Source of the DNA: Sphingomonadaceae bacterium
GTDB taxonomy: Bacteria; Pseudomonadota; Alphaproteobacteria; Sphingomonadales; Sphingomonadaceae
Direction of reading: 5' to 3'
Assembly: GCA_027533105.1 (NCBI GenBank)
Contig: JAPZTW010000001.1
Span: 186,001 to 250,000 of the forward strand
DNA: 64,000 bases
Below, piece after piece: positions 27,721 to 37,763 of this stretch; the stretch's first letter is position 1, and the number at the start of each line of letters is the position of its first letter. Position numbers and translations under genes: made by a program. The notes under the pieces were generated by a model. It saw only the letters and a program-made list of their open reading frames with translations, ran no database searches and was not told the origin of the DNA.

Positions 27721-29510
27721 CGCCGCCCGAACAGCTTCTCGACATCCTCCAGCGCCAGCTTGACCCAGGTCGGGCGGCCGTGGTTGCACTGGCCCGAGCG
27801 TGGCGTGCGCTCCATTTCGCGCAGCAGGGCGTTCATTTCCGCGACCGACAACACCCGCCCGGCCCGCACCGAGCCGTGGCAGGCCATGGTCGCGAGGACA
27901 TGGTCGAGCCGCTCACCCAGCAGCAGCGCCGCCCCGTTCTGCGCGAGGTCATCGGCAATATCGCGGACCAGCGCCTGGACATTGCCGCCCGCCAGCGCTG
28001 CCGGAACCGCGCGGACCAGCATGGCGTCCGGGCCGAACCGTTCCAGCGCCAGACCGTGCTCGGCCAGTTGCGGCGCGGCTTCGGCCAGGCGGTCGCAATC
28101 GGGTTCGTCCAGTTCCACCACTTCGGGAATCAGCAGCGCCTGTGACGCGGACATCGCCCCCTGTGCGCCCGCTGCCTTCAACCGTTCCAGCACAAGCCGT
28201 TCGTGCGCGGCATGCTGGTCAACGATCACCAGCCCATCCTCGGCCTCGGCGACAATATAGGTGCCCGCCACTTGTCCCCGCGCCACGCCCAGGGGGTGCG
28301 AGGCGGCCGGTTCCGGCGCGGCTTCGGCCACTTCCGCCCGCGCCGCCGGGGCGAGCACGCTTGCTTCGTAGCTGCGCCATTGCTGGCCCGCCTCACGCAC
28401 CGCCGCTGTGGGCGCGGGATTGGTGAACAGCGATCCCAGCGCAGGCGCGGGATCATGTCGACTGATCGGCTCGCTCTGCCAATTGGCCATGGCCGGGGCA
28501 GCGGGGGCCTGGGCGGTGCGGCGCCCTTCGCTGTCCAGCGCATGGCGCAGGCCCGAGACGATAAAGCCGCGCACGAAGGCCGGATCGCGGAACCGCACCT
28601 CGGTCTTGGCGGGGTGGACGTTCACGTCGACTTCCTGCGGCGGCAGGTCGAGGAACAGCGCCAGCACGGCATGGCGATCGCGCGCCAGCATGTCGGCATA
28701 GGCCCCGCGCACCGCGCCGACCAGCAGCCGGTCCTTCACCGGGCGGCCATTGACGAACAGGTACTGGTGATCGGCCACACCGCGATTGAAGGTCGGCAGC
28801 CCCGCTACCCCGGTCAACCGGGTTTCGCCGCGCTCAAGGTCAATCACCACGCCATCGCTAGCGAGTTCGCGCGCCACCAGTTGCGCCACGCGGTCGGCCA
28901 GGCTCTGCCCGCCCTGCACCGCCAGCACCCGGCGGCCATCGTGTTCCAACGTGAAGCCCACTTCGGGCCGGGCCATGGCCAGACGGCGCACAACATCGAG
29001 GCAGGCGGCATATTCGCTGCGCGCAGAGCGCAGGAACTTGCGCCGCGCCGGAACCTTGCCGAACAGGTCCTCGACCCGGATGCGCGTGCCGGGCGGCAGG
29101 GCGGCGGGGCCTTCGGACAGCAGCTGGCCATGATCGACCACCATCTGCCAGCCACCATCCGGGCCGCGTACCCGGCTCTCCAGCGTCAAGCGGGCAACGC
29201 TGGCAATCGAGGGCAGCGCCTCGCCCCGGAAGCCCAGCGTTGCCACCAGCTCGATTGCCTCGTCGGGCAACTTCGAAGTGGCGTGGCGTTCCAGCGCCAG
29301 CGCCATGTCGGCACGGGTCATGCCGCAGCCATCGTCGGTCACTTCGATCAGGCCGAGTCCGCCCTCGGCCAGACGCACCGCAATGCTGCTCGAACCGGCG
29401 TCGATCGCGTTCTCCACCAGCTCCTTCAGCGCTGCGGCCGGGCGCTCCACCACCTCGCCCGCGGCGATGCGGTTGACGAGGGTTTCGGGGAGGCGACGGA
29501 TCACGGGCAT
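27717..29510 (-). CDS. mutL: DNA mismatch repair protein MutL
   Basis: The 597-residue protein has the GHKL ATPase motifs near the N-terminus (IAAGEVVERPAAALKELVENAIDAG; TDDGCGM; LGFRGEALPSIASVARL) and a C-terminal dimer/endonuclease domain with DQHAAHERLVLE, CHGSVRAGRVLS and GQCNHGRPTW. The DQHAxxE and CxHGRP-type motifs mark the endonuclease-competent MutL that lacks a MutH partner. The ATG 29510 (MPVIRRL) is preferred; ATG 29519 is in frame 9 bases upstream. Confidence 0.96.
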   Translation of the reverse strand: MPVIRRLPETLVNRIAAGEVVERPAAALKELVENAIDAGSSSIAVRLAEGGLGLIEVTDDGCGMTRADMALALERHATSKLPDEAIELVATLGFRGEALPSIASVARLTLESRVRGPDGGWQMVVDHGQLLSEGPAALPPGTRIRVEDLFGKVPARRKFLRSARSEYAACLDVVRRLAMARPEVGFTLEHDGRRVLAVQGGQSLADRVAQLVARELASDGVVIDLERGETRLTGVAGLPTFNRGVADHQYLFVNGRPVKDRLLVGAVRGAYADMLARDRHAVLALFLDLPPQEVDVNVHPAKTEVRFRDPAFVRGFIVSGLRHALDSEGRRTAQAPAAPAMANWQSEPISRHDPAPALGSLFTNPAPTAAVREAGQQWRSYEASVLAPAARAEVAEAAPEPAASHPLGVARGQVAGTYIVAEAEDGLVIVDQHAAHERLVLERLKAAGAQGAMSASQALLIPEVVELDEPDCDRLAEAAPQLAEHGLALERFGPDAMLVRAVPAALAGGNVQALVRDIADDLAQNGAALLLGERLDHVLATMACHGSVRAGRVLSVAEMNALLREMERTPRSGQCNHGRPTWVKLALEDVEKLFGRR

Positions 29511-29673
29511 GGGACCCAAGTCCCTAGCGGCGAAGCGCGCCGAATTCGAGACGGAAGCAGGGGATCAATCCCCGGTTTTGCGACAAATTTTTGGCCTTTG
29601 CCGAAGCCTTGCGGTAATGAGCCGCGATTCACGCCAACCAACCGGCCTGACGCTGCTGCAGCATTTGCAGTAA

Positions 29674-30750
<1,077 letters not shown>

Positions 30751-30779
30751 GCGCCGCGAAAGAGAGAGGAAGGCACCGC

Positions 30780-31691
30780 ATGGCGCCGTCGGCGAACAGA
30801 CGCCCCGGCAGTTCGCGCAGGGCGCAATACTCGACCTTTGCCAGCTATGTGATCGCTTTTGCCGGGGCCCTGCTCGGCGCGATCCTGCTGGTCGTCTCGA
30901 CCGGAAATGCCGGCGCCTTCGCCTTCTGGCGCAGCGCCGCCAGCGATGCCACCGCGCCAACGGCCAGTGCCGCCGCAACCGGTCGCAGTACCGGCCAGGA
31001 CGTCTGGGCGACCATCGCCGGATACTTCACCTTTGGCAGCCATGTGGCGCGGACCGAGCGTGAGCTGGCCCTGGCCCGGGTCAAGCTGGCTGAGGCCGCG
31101 GCGGTTGCCGATGAGAACCGCCGGCTGAAGGCGCTGCTCGCTCTGAAGGAAGCCGAGCCCCGCGCCGTGGCCACTGCCCGGCTGATCGGCAGCACCTCCA
31201 CCAGCACCCGCCGGTTTGCAACGCTGGGCGCGGGCAGCGGCGAGGGTGTGCAAGTCGGCATGCCGGTCCGCTCGCCGCTCGGGCTGGTCGGCCGCGTGCT
31301 TGAGACCGGGCAACGCAGCGCCCGCGTGCTGCTGATTACCGACGGCGAAAGCGTGGTGCCGGTCAAGCGGGCCAGCGACGGCGTTCCGGCCTTTGCGACC
31401 GGGCGTGGTGACGGCACCCTGCAGATCCGGCTGATCACGCTGGGCCTCAATCCGCTGAAACCCGGCGATGCTTTCGTTACCTCCGGTTCGGGCGGCCTCT
31501 ACTGGCCCGGCGTGGCGGTGGGCGTGGTCACCCGCGTGACCCGCGATGGCGCGATTGCCCGCCCGCTGAGCGATCCGGGCATGACCGAGTTCGTCGCGGT
31601 CCAGCCGCTGTGGCAGGAAGCCGCACCCCAGACCGCGAACCCTAAAGCCGCCACCGATTCCCCGCCTTCTCCCGCTGCGGCGGTGAACTAA
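30780..31691 (+). CDS. mreC: rod shape-determining protein MreC
   Basis: The 303-residue periplasmic scaffold has one N-terminal membrane helix (YVIAFAGALLGAILLVVS), a coiled coil (ARTERELALARVKLAEAAAVADENRRLKALLAL) and a beta-barrel region (RFATLGAGSGEGVQVGMPVRSPLGLVGRVLETG, LITDGESVVPV). It links MreB and MreD to the PBP2/RodA synthase. It follows mreB by 29 bp and overlaps mreD by one base (TAATG). Confidence 0.94.
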   Translation: MAPSANRRPGSSRRAQYSTFASYVIAFAGALLGAILLVVSTGNAGAFAFWRSAASDATAPTASAAATGRSTGQDVWATIAGYFTFGSHVARTERELALARVKLAEAAAVADENRRLKALLALKEAEPRAVATARLIGSTSTSTRRFATLGAGSGEGVQVGMPVRSPLGLVGRVLETGQRSARVLLITDGESVVPVKRASDGVPAFATGRGDGTLQIRLITLGLNPLKPGDAFVTSGSGGLYWPGVAVGVVTRVTRDGAIARPLSDPGMTEFVAVQPLWQEAAPQTANPKAATDSPPSPAAAVN

Positions 31692-32245
31692 TGCCGGGAC
31701 CTTTCGCGGAACCGCTGCAGGACCTGACGCGGCCGCGGATCAACCGTGCGCCCTCCTCGCTGCTGGCACTGGCCCTGCCCTGGCTGCTGGTCATGCTCGG
31801 CAGCCTCAGCCCGACCTGGCCGATCATTGCTTCGGCCCCGGTCCTGCCGCCGCTGGGCTTTCTGTTCCTGCTCGCCTGGCTGCACCTTCGGCCCGGCCTC
31901 TTCCCGGTCTGGGCGGGCCTGCCGCTCGGGCTGTTCGATGACCTGTTCAGCGGCCAGCCGATGGGTTCGGGCGTCTTGCTGTGGTCGGTGGCGACGATCG
32001 GGATGGATTACCTGGAAAACCGGTTCCCGTGGCGCGGGTTCATCACCAACTGGCTGGTCGCCTCGGCGGTGATCGTCGGCTATCTGGTGATTGCGGCCCA
32101 ATTTGCCGGCGCGGCGAGCAATGTCATGCTGCTGATCGCCATGCTGCCGCAGCTGGCCATGGCCGTGATGGCCTATCCCATCGCGGCGCAACTGGTGGGC
32201 CTGGTTGACCGGCTGCGTCTGATCCCGGTGCGGGAGGTGGGATGA
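31691..32245 (+). CDS. mreD: rod shape-determining protein MreD
   Basis: The 184-residue inner-membrane protein has about five hydrophobic segments and the MreD pattern PPLGFLFLLAWLHLRPGLFPVWAGLPLGLFDDLFSGQPMGSGVLLW. MreD is needed with MreB and MreC for rod shape. Start ATG 31691 overlaps the mreC stop; its own stop overlaps the mrdA start by 4 bp. Confidence 0.93.
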   Translation: MPGPFAEPLQDLTRPRINRAPSSLLALALPWLLVMLGSLSPTWPIIASAPVLPPLGFLFLLAWLHLRPGLFPVWAGLPLGLFDDLFSGQPMGSGVLLWSVATIGMDYLENRFPWRGFITNWLVASAVIVGYLVIAAQFAGAASNVMLLIAMLPQLAMAVMAYPIAAQLVGLVDRLRLIPVREVG

Positions 32246-34323
32246 TTTCGGGCAAGATCCCGCATGTCAGTTCGGGGACGCTGCAGAACAGCTTTGACCG
32301 GCGCACCCTGGTTGTCGCCGGGTTGCAGGCCGGGGTTGGCGTGCTGCTGGCCGCGCGGATGGCCTGGATCAGCCTGGCCCAGAACGAGAAGTACACGCTC
32401 GCTTCGGAAAGCAACCGCGTCAACCTGACGCTGATCCCGCCGCGGCGCGGGGCGATCCTCGATCGCAACGGCGCGCCGATTGCCTCGAACCGGGCCGACT
32501 TTCGCGTCGACCTGGTGCCGGACCGGCTGACCGACCCCGACCGGACGCTGGCCGAGCTGGGCCGCCTGCTCAAGCTGAGCGACGTGCGGATCAAGGACCT
32601 CAGGGACAAGCTCGACAAGGCGCATGGCTTCCAGCCGGTCGAAGTGGCTGCCGGGCTCGATTGGGACAGTTTCGCCGCGATCAGCGTGCGCCTGCCCGAT
32701 CTGCCGGGCGTGCTGGCGCAGCGCAGCTTCTCGCGCTGGTACCCCACCGGGCCATCGGTGGGCCACCTGATCGGCTATGTCGGCCCGGCTTCGGCCGAGG
32801 ACTATGAGAAGGAGCGCAATCCGCTGCTGATCACGCCGGGGTTCAAGATCGGCAAGGACGGCCTTGAAAAGCGGTTCGAGCAGAACCTGCGCGGCACGCC
32901 GGGCGCGCGGCGGGTGGAAGTGACCGCCAGCGGCAAGGTGGTGCGCGACCTCGAAATGCGCGAGGACATTCCCGGCCAGCCGCTGCGCCTGACGATCAGC
33001 GCGCCCTTGCAGGACTATGCCGCGCGGCGGCTGGGGCCGGAATCGGGCGCGGTGGTGGTGATGGATTGCCTGACGGGCGACATCCTCGCGATGGCCTCGA
33101 TGCCAAGCTACGATCCCAACAGCTTTTCCGACGGCATCGGCCGGATCGAATGGAAGATGCTGTCGGATGACGATCACGTGCCGCTGCGCAACAAGGTGCT
33201 GCGCGGGCTTTACCCCCCAGGGTCGACCGTCAAGCCCGGCGTGGCGATGGCTTTTCTGGAAGCTGGGCTCGATCCCGAGGCCACGGTCAACTGCGCCGGC
33301 GGGCTGCGCGTGGGCAACCGCGTATTCGGGTGCTGGAACCGGCGCGGCCACGGCACGGTCAACATGGCAAAGGCGATTTACCAGAGCTGCGACGTCTATT
33401 TCTATCACTTCGCCCAGCAGATCGGGATGTATCCCATTGCTTCGATGATGCGTCGGCTGGGCATGGGCCAGAAGTTCGACCTGCCGGTGGTCGCGCAGTC
33501 CTATGGCACGGTGCCCGATCCCGCCTGGAAGCAGCGCAAGTATGACAAGCCCTGGGCCGTGTTCGACACGGTCAATGCCACGATTGGCCAGGGCTACATG
33601 CTCTCCAACCCGTTGCAGCAGGCGGTGATGGCCGCGCGCATTGCCAGTGGGCGCCTGCTCCAGCCGCGGTTGCTGCTCGACCGGAAGGCGCCCGAAGCGC
33701 CCAGCATGGGCTTCAGCCAGGAACACCTCGATTACGTCCACAAGGCGATGAGCGACGTGGTCAATGGCCCCGGCACCGCCGGGCGGGCGCGGCTGCCGAT
33801 GCCCGATGTGCTGCTGGCCGGGAAGACCGGGACCGCGCAGGTGGTTGGCCTGCACATCTCCGATGGCAAGAGCGGCCCGTGGAAGTACCGCGACCACGGC
33901 CATTTCATCTGTTACGCGCCCTTCGACAAGCCGCGCTATGCCTGCGCCGTGGTAGTGGAGCATGGTGGTGGGTCGGCGGCCGCCTATCCCATCGCCCGCG
34001 ATGTCATGACCTATCTCTACGACCCGGCCAAGGCGATGGAAGTGCTGCTGGGCATGGAAGCCGGCTGGGGCGGCACGCCGCAGGAACGCCTCAACGCCAA
34101 GTACCGCGCTTACGAGACGCGCTTTGGCACCAGCGCCCCGCGCCCGACCGAGGACGATCCCGTGGCCAGCGCCGATGCCCGGGCCGAGGCGGCGAGCGCC
34201 CGCCCCCTGCCCGAACAGACCGACGCCGCATCGCCCCGGCCTGAAGATCCGGCTCCTGCGGCAGCCACCCTGGCGGCACCCGCGTCGGCTCCCTCCCCCA
34301 GCGCCAGCGAGGCTCCGCGATGA
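32242..34323 (+). CDS. mrdA: penicillin-binding protein 2 (elongation transpeptidase)
   Basis: The 693-residue class B PBP has one N-terminal helix (LVVAGLQAGVGVLLAARMAWISLAQ), a dimerisation domain starting with PPRRGAILDRNG, and a transpeptidase domain with S328-T-V-K and KTGTAQ. It crosslinks peptidoglycan in the elongasome together with RodA. The C-terminal 70 residues form an Ala/Pro/Glu-rich tail that is probably disordered. Coupled start with mreD and coupled stop with rodA. Confidence 0.96.
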   Translation: MISGKIPHVSSGTLQNSFDRRTLVVAGLQAGVGVLLAARMAWISLAQNEKYTLASESNRVNLTLIPPRRGAILDRNGAPIASNRADFRVDLVPDRLTDPDRTLAELGRLLKLSDVRIKDLRDKLDKAHGFQPVEVAAGLDWDSFAAISVRLPDLPGVLAQRSFSRWYPTGPSVGHLIGYVGPASAEDYEKERNPLLITPGFKIGKDGLEKRFEQNLRGTPGARRVEVTASGKVVRDLEMREDIPGQPLRLTISAPLQDYAARRLGPESGAVVVMDCLTGDILAMASMPSYDPNSFSDGIGRIEWKMLSDDDHVPLRNKVLRGLYPPGSTVKPGVAMAFLEAGLDPEATVNCAGGLRVGNRVFGCWNRRGHGTVNMAKAIYQSCDVYFYHFAQQIGMYPIASMMRRLGMGQKFDLPVVAQSYGTVPDPAWKQRKYDKPWAVFDTVNATIGQGYMLSNPLQQAVMAARIASGRLLQPRLLLDRKAPEAPSMGFSQEHLDYVHKAMSDVVNGPGTAGRARLPMPDVLLAGKTGTAQVVGLHISDGKSGPWKYRDHGHFICYAPFDKPRYACAVVVEHGGGSAAAYPIARDVMTYLYDPAKAMEVLLGMEAGWGGTPQERLNAKYRAYETRFGTSAPRPTEDDPVASADARAEAASARPLPEQTDAASPRPEDPAPAAATLAAPASAPSPSASEAPR

Positions 34324-35435
34324 GGGCGGGCGTGATCCCGGCCGCAATTGCCCGCCAGCCGTGGGGGATCATCCTGCCGCTATGCGTGCTCAACGGGTTT
34401 GGCGCGCTGGTGCTCTATTCGGCCGCGAGCGGCAGCTGGACCCCCTGGGCAATCCAGCACCTGATCCGCTTCTCGGTCTTCCTCCTCATGGCCATGGTCA
34501 TCGCCCGCCTGCCGCGCGACCTGTTCAAGCTCGCAGCCTATCCGGGCTATATCGGCCTAGTATTCCTGTTGATGCTGGTCGACCTGATCGGTGCGGTTGG
34601 GGGCGGAAGCCAGCGCTGGCTGAACCTTGGCTTCATGCAGTTGCAACCTTCCGAGCTGATGAAGCCGGCCATCGTCCTCGTCTTTGCGCGGTTCTACGAT
34701 GGCTTGCCCCCGGCGATGACGCAGAGCTGGCGCTCGCTGATGCCGGCGGCAGGTCTGCTGGCGGTCCCGGCCGGGCTGGTCATGCTCCAGCCCGATCTCG
34801 GCACGGGCCTCGCCATCACCTTCGGCGCGGTCTCGGTGATGTTCCTCGCCGGGCTGCCGCTGCGCTGGTTCCTGGGCGCCGGCGCCGCCACGGCGGCGAT
34901 CGCCCCGGTCGCCTTCTTCACCCTGCTCCACGATTACCAGCGCAATCGCGTGCTGACCTTCCTCGATCCGGAAAGCGATCCGCTCGGCACGGGCTATCAC
35001 ATCTCGCAGTCGAAGATCGCGATCGGCTCGGGCGGGCTGTTCGGCAAGGGCTTTGGCCAGGGCTCGCAAAGCCATCTGGAATACCTGCCCGAAGCTCACA
35101 CCGACTTCGTCTTTGCCACCATGGCCGAGGAATGGGGGCTGGTCGGCATGCTGGCCGTGCTGTTCGTCTTCATGCTGATCCTGCGCTGGGGCTGGCGCGT
35201 GGCCCAGAACGCGCCGGACCGCTTCTCGCGGCTGCTGGCCGCGGGCATGACCTGCACGGTGTTCTTCTATGTCGCGATCAACCTGCTGATGGTCGTCGGC
35301 CTCGCCCCGGTGGTGGGAATTCCGCTGCCCTTCATGAGCCACGGCGGCTCGTCGATGATGACCAACATGATCTGTCTGGGCACGATCATGGCCGTCGATC
35401 GCTGGAGCAGGCGCGGCACTGGCCTGGCTGGATGA
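34320..35435 (+). CDS. rodA: peptidoglycan glycosyltransferase RodA
   Basis: The 371-residue SEDS protein has about ten membrane helices and the family motifs GGGSQRWLNLGFMQLQPSELMKPA, MLQPDLGTGL, EAHTDFVFATMAEEWGLVG and PFMSHGGSSM. The Asp in HTDFVF is the catalytic position in RodA. It polymerises lipid II and works as a pair with PBP2. Its start overlaps the mrdA stop. The operon ends here, 91 bp before tRNA-Lys. Confidence 0.97.
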   Translation: MRAGVIPAAIARQPWGIILPLCVLNGFGALVLYSAASGSWTPWAIQHLIRFSVFLLMAMVIARLPRDLFKLAAYPGYIGLVFLLMLVDLIGAVGGGSQRWLNLGFMQLQPSELMKPAIVLVFARFYDGLPPAMTQSWRSLMPAAGLLAVPAGLVMLQPDLGTGLAITFGAVSVMFLAGLPLRWFLGAGAATAAIAPVAFFTLLHDYQRNRVLTFLDPESDPLGTGYHISQSKIAIGSGGLFGKGFGQGSQSHLEYLPEAHTDFVFATMAEEWGLVGMLAVLFVFMLILRWGWRVAQNAPDRFSRLLAAGMTCTVFFYVAINLLMVVGLAPVVGIPLPFMSHGGSSMMTNMICLGTIMAVDRWSRRGTGLAG

Positions 35436-35526
35436 AAAAGGCTGCAAGAACCCCTTTTCTCCGGCGCAAAGGGCGCTATAGGGGGCGCTCCCGACGATTC
35501 GGGACCTCGCGGAGTACCGCCCGGGT

Positions 35527-35603
<77 letters not shown>

Positions 35604-35659
35604 ATTTTCAATGACTTAGGCGGAAAAAGGGAAGGCGAGCGGTCTTAAGGCCCTCCTTA

Positions 35660-35679
35660 GCAATCAGATAGCAATCAGG
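35660..35679 (+). repeat. left copy of paired GCAATCAG sites, candidate integrase arm site
   Basis: GCAATCAGATAGCAATCAGG contains two GCAATCAG units 11 bases apart. A copy with one mismatch lies at 38850-38869 in the same orientation near the other end. Paired direct repeats inside both ends are the expected arrangement for arm-type sites bound by the N-terminal domain of the integrase. Confidence 0.55.
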
Positions 35680-35847
35680 ATCTCGTGGTCGAGCTACCCA
35701 CCGTCCAGCTCGCGCTTCGCCTACCCCCCACCCCCATCGAAATTCTGAACAGCAGCACCCGTACCCCGGGGGTACCCCCCATATCCGTCAGATGGGACCC
35801 ATGCTTCCTCTATGCATACGATTTTACTCGATGGATGGGGTTGGTTC

Positions 35848-35883
35848 GGGGAACTCAGGGCGCAAGGGGAACTCAGGGCGCAA
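35848..35883 (+). repeat. 18-bp tandem duplication
   Basis: GGGGAACTCAGGGCGCAA occurs twice in direct succession (35848-35865 and 35866-35883), in the gene-free left end of the element, 12 bases before the end of the Sel1 gene remnant. It looks like a recent slippage duplication. Confidence 0.8.
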
Positions 35884-35895
35884 GTGGTTCGGTGG

Positions 35896-36389
35896 CTAGC
35901 AGCCGCATTCCCAAGTGCCAGTCACAGTGATCGCCCCGGATGCGCCTGTGACATTAAGTCTGGCTTTTGAGCTGTGCCCATCTTCACAAGGGGTCTGTTC
36001 ACCAAACGGGGTTACGAACAAAGAATCTCGACCACACGAAAACGAGAATGCTCCATCAAAGAGAACCTGATCGTCCGGAGCAGCACATAGCTTTGCGTCG
36101 TCATTTAGACGATACAATGCCTTCTCCCCCCGGCTATCAGGACGGTCCTAGCAGGGCCCTTAGCGGAAGATTTGCATTGGCAGCCCCAGATAGCAGCACG
36201 CTGCTTATCAGCCTCCGATAGGGCCATGAGCGATATAGACTGGGCGGGCTTAGAAGCGGTTGCTGACAACAATTGCTCTTTCCTTGTGGTCTGTGCGGAT
36301 AGTTCGTCTAGCCGCGCTCTCGCATCAGCATTTCCCAGCTCTGCAGCCAAGCGATACCACTTCAATGCCCCAGCATCGTCGTCTGGCAC
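35896..36389 (-). pseudogene. broken Sel1-repeat protein gene
   Basis: The first frame (36389-36105) starts within a Sel1 repeat (VPDDDAGALKWYRLAAELGNADARARLDEL), then loses its phase at a run of six G (36126-36131 on the map strand as C). One extra base there would join it to the second frame (to 35896): ...LIAGGEKALYRLNDDAKLCAAPDDQVLFDG and a Cys-rich end GTWECGC. The upstream part is missing where the IS3 fragment begins. Sel1 repeats bind proteins; no further function can be given. Confidence 0.65.
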
Positions 36390-36532
36390 AGTGCCGCCAG
36401 CACATCCTCGCTACGAAGGCGCCGCGCAACTGGTAGTGCCAGGCACTCCCTGCTGGCTTCATCAATGATCGACAGGATGCGGAACGTGCGACCGTCGTGC
36501 GTGCGCCCTTCGACGAAGTCGCGGGACCACCG
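36362..36532 (-). pseudogene. IS3-family transposase (OrfB) fragment
   Basis: The frame reads RWSRDFVEGRTHDGRTFRIL, then SIIDEASRECLALPVARRLRSEDVLAAL, then a stop. It is the first part of the DDE (rve) domain of IS3-family OrfB, IS407-like; the D of the WSxDF motif is present, the rest of the catalytic domain is missing. About 55 of the usual 270-290 residues survive. Its end overlaps the start of the Sel1 remnant, which marks the breakpoint. Confidence 0.75.
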
Positions 36533-36749
36533 GCAACATGCCCCTGTTATGATCGATACAGTGCCGTCGACGCGCGGGGCTCAGAAGTTTCCCCCGGCAG
36601 CTGGACACCCGCAATAACCGCGGCTTTGGGAATCCGATGAGCGGTTTTGTATTCGCTGGGTCGAGCGTCGGCATTTGAGCGGGCTGACGGGCATTGTTGG
36701 GGTGCCTGTTTGTCAGCCTTTCAGGTCCTTCCACGGATTTCAGGTGGAC

Positions 36750-37028
36750 CTATCCCGTGGTTGCGCATCGTTCGTGGAAGATCAGGCGGTCGAAGTTGTA
36801 GGCCAGATTGGCGAGCGTGAGTTTTGCCTGCGCACGGGCCAGGCCGATGGTGCGGATAAAGAGGCCATAGCGGTTCTTCTGATGCGCAAAGACATGCTCG
36901 ACCCTGGCCCGGATCGCTGACTTTGCCGCGTTCGCGCGCGCCATGCTCTCGGGCATCGGCCTGCCCTTGGGCTTGCGGCGATGGATGCGGCTTTTGAGCA
37001 TGTTGCTCTTCAGCAATGCCTCAGCCAC
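36750..37028 (-). pseudogene. IS5-family transposase, C-terminal fragment
   Basis: About 80 residues match the end of IS5-type transposases: KSRIHRRKPKGRPMPESM, KSAIRARVEHVFAHQKNRYG, LFIRTIGLARAQAKLTLANLAYNFDRLIFHE. The E of the VEHVF motif is the last catalytic residue of the DDE triad; the two Asp are missing with the rest. No terminal inverted repeat could be made out. The fragment abuts a piece of integrase gene at its upstream side. Confidence 0.85.
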
Positions 37029-37285
37029 TTCGCAGCCAATCGGGTAAACGCTAGCTCATTATGCAATCGCCGCTGCTCATCCGCAGCCAGTCGTTCAGCG
37101 TCCTGCTCCCGCCATCGGCGCGCCTCCAAGTCCCTTGGGTCAACGTTCCCTTCGACTAGAGCAGCGAGCTCCTGAGCGCGCCTGAGCGAGGCGGACGTCA
37201 TGTCTTTAGCGACCCGTGGCCACGCCTGCCGATCATTGCGACGGCTAGTAGCAATCGACGGCTTCCCGCTAAATAACCCGCGCAC
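37010..37285 (-). pseudogene. fragment of a second tyrosine integrase
   Basis: The segment SLRRAQELAALVEGNVDPRD through LHNELAFTRLAAKWL aligns by eye with residues about 77-130 of the integrase encoded at 37699-38823 (RKRAQDLAVLVAQNIDPREL to ELAFSRIVDLWL). This is the link between the arm-binding and core-binding domains. Both ends are cut, downstream by the IS5 fragment and upstream near the MFS remnant. The sequence differs enough to be a separate element, not a recent copy. Confidence 0.7.
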
Positions 37286-37763
37286 GATGAAGGGCGATGA
37301 AAGCCGATGCCAACAGACAAGGCAGCGCTAGCAGAAGCAGGATTGACGGGTATCCCAACCCTAGTCCGATAAGTCCTCCACCGGCGAAGCTTCCCACAAT
37401 CGAGCCACTCCTCCCGCTAGCGCTTGTCCAACTGACCCCTGAAGCTCGCACATGCGGAGGGTACCAAGCGGCGGTACGACCGTATCGATCCGCGAGGGGA
37501 CCAATCAGCAATGCTCCAGCAACCGCACCGAACTGTCCCGCTCCGAAAACCGGCGCGAGTTCCACTGCAGAGAGATTGAGCGACTTGCTGATCGAGGGCG
37601 CCAAAAATCCAATGAGGGCAACGTCAAAACCATCAATCGCAGCTACCAGGAAGCAAATAGCGAAGAGCGTAAACTGCAGGCCAGATAGACTGTGCGCATC
37701 AATGAACGCCTGAAAAGACGCGTACTCTATAGCTCCACCGATAGTTCGCTTCGTCTCTTCCAC
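37269..37763 (-). pseudogene. MFS transporter (AAHS family) with its middle deleted
   Basis: The 164-residue frame starts like aromatic acid:H+ symporters (FTLFAICFLVAAIDGFDVALIGFLAPSISKSL; GPLADRYGR) and then, at about residue 96, jumps to the late family segment YPPHVRASGVSWTSASGRSGSIVGSFAGG and a final helix. Some 250-280 residues, eight or so helices, are missing in frame. The GTG at 37763 lies just after the point where the integrase gene loses similarity. It cannot be a working transporter. Confidence 0.75.

Noticed and set aside
35848..35883. Start of a CRISPR array
   Set aside because: Two adjacent 18-bp copies without spacers form a tandem duplication; no other regularly spaced repeats occur in the window.
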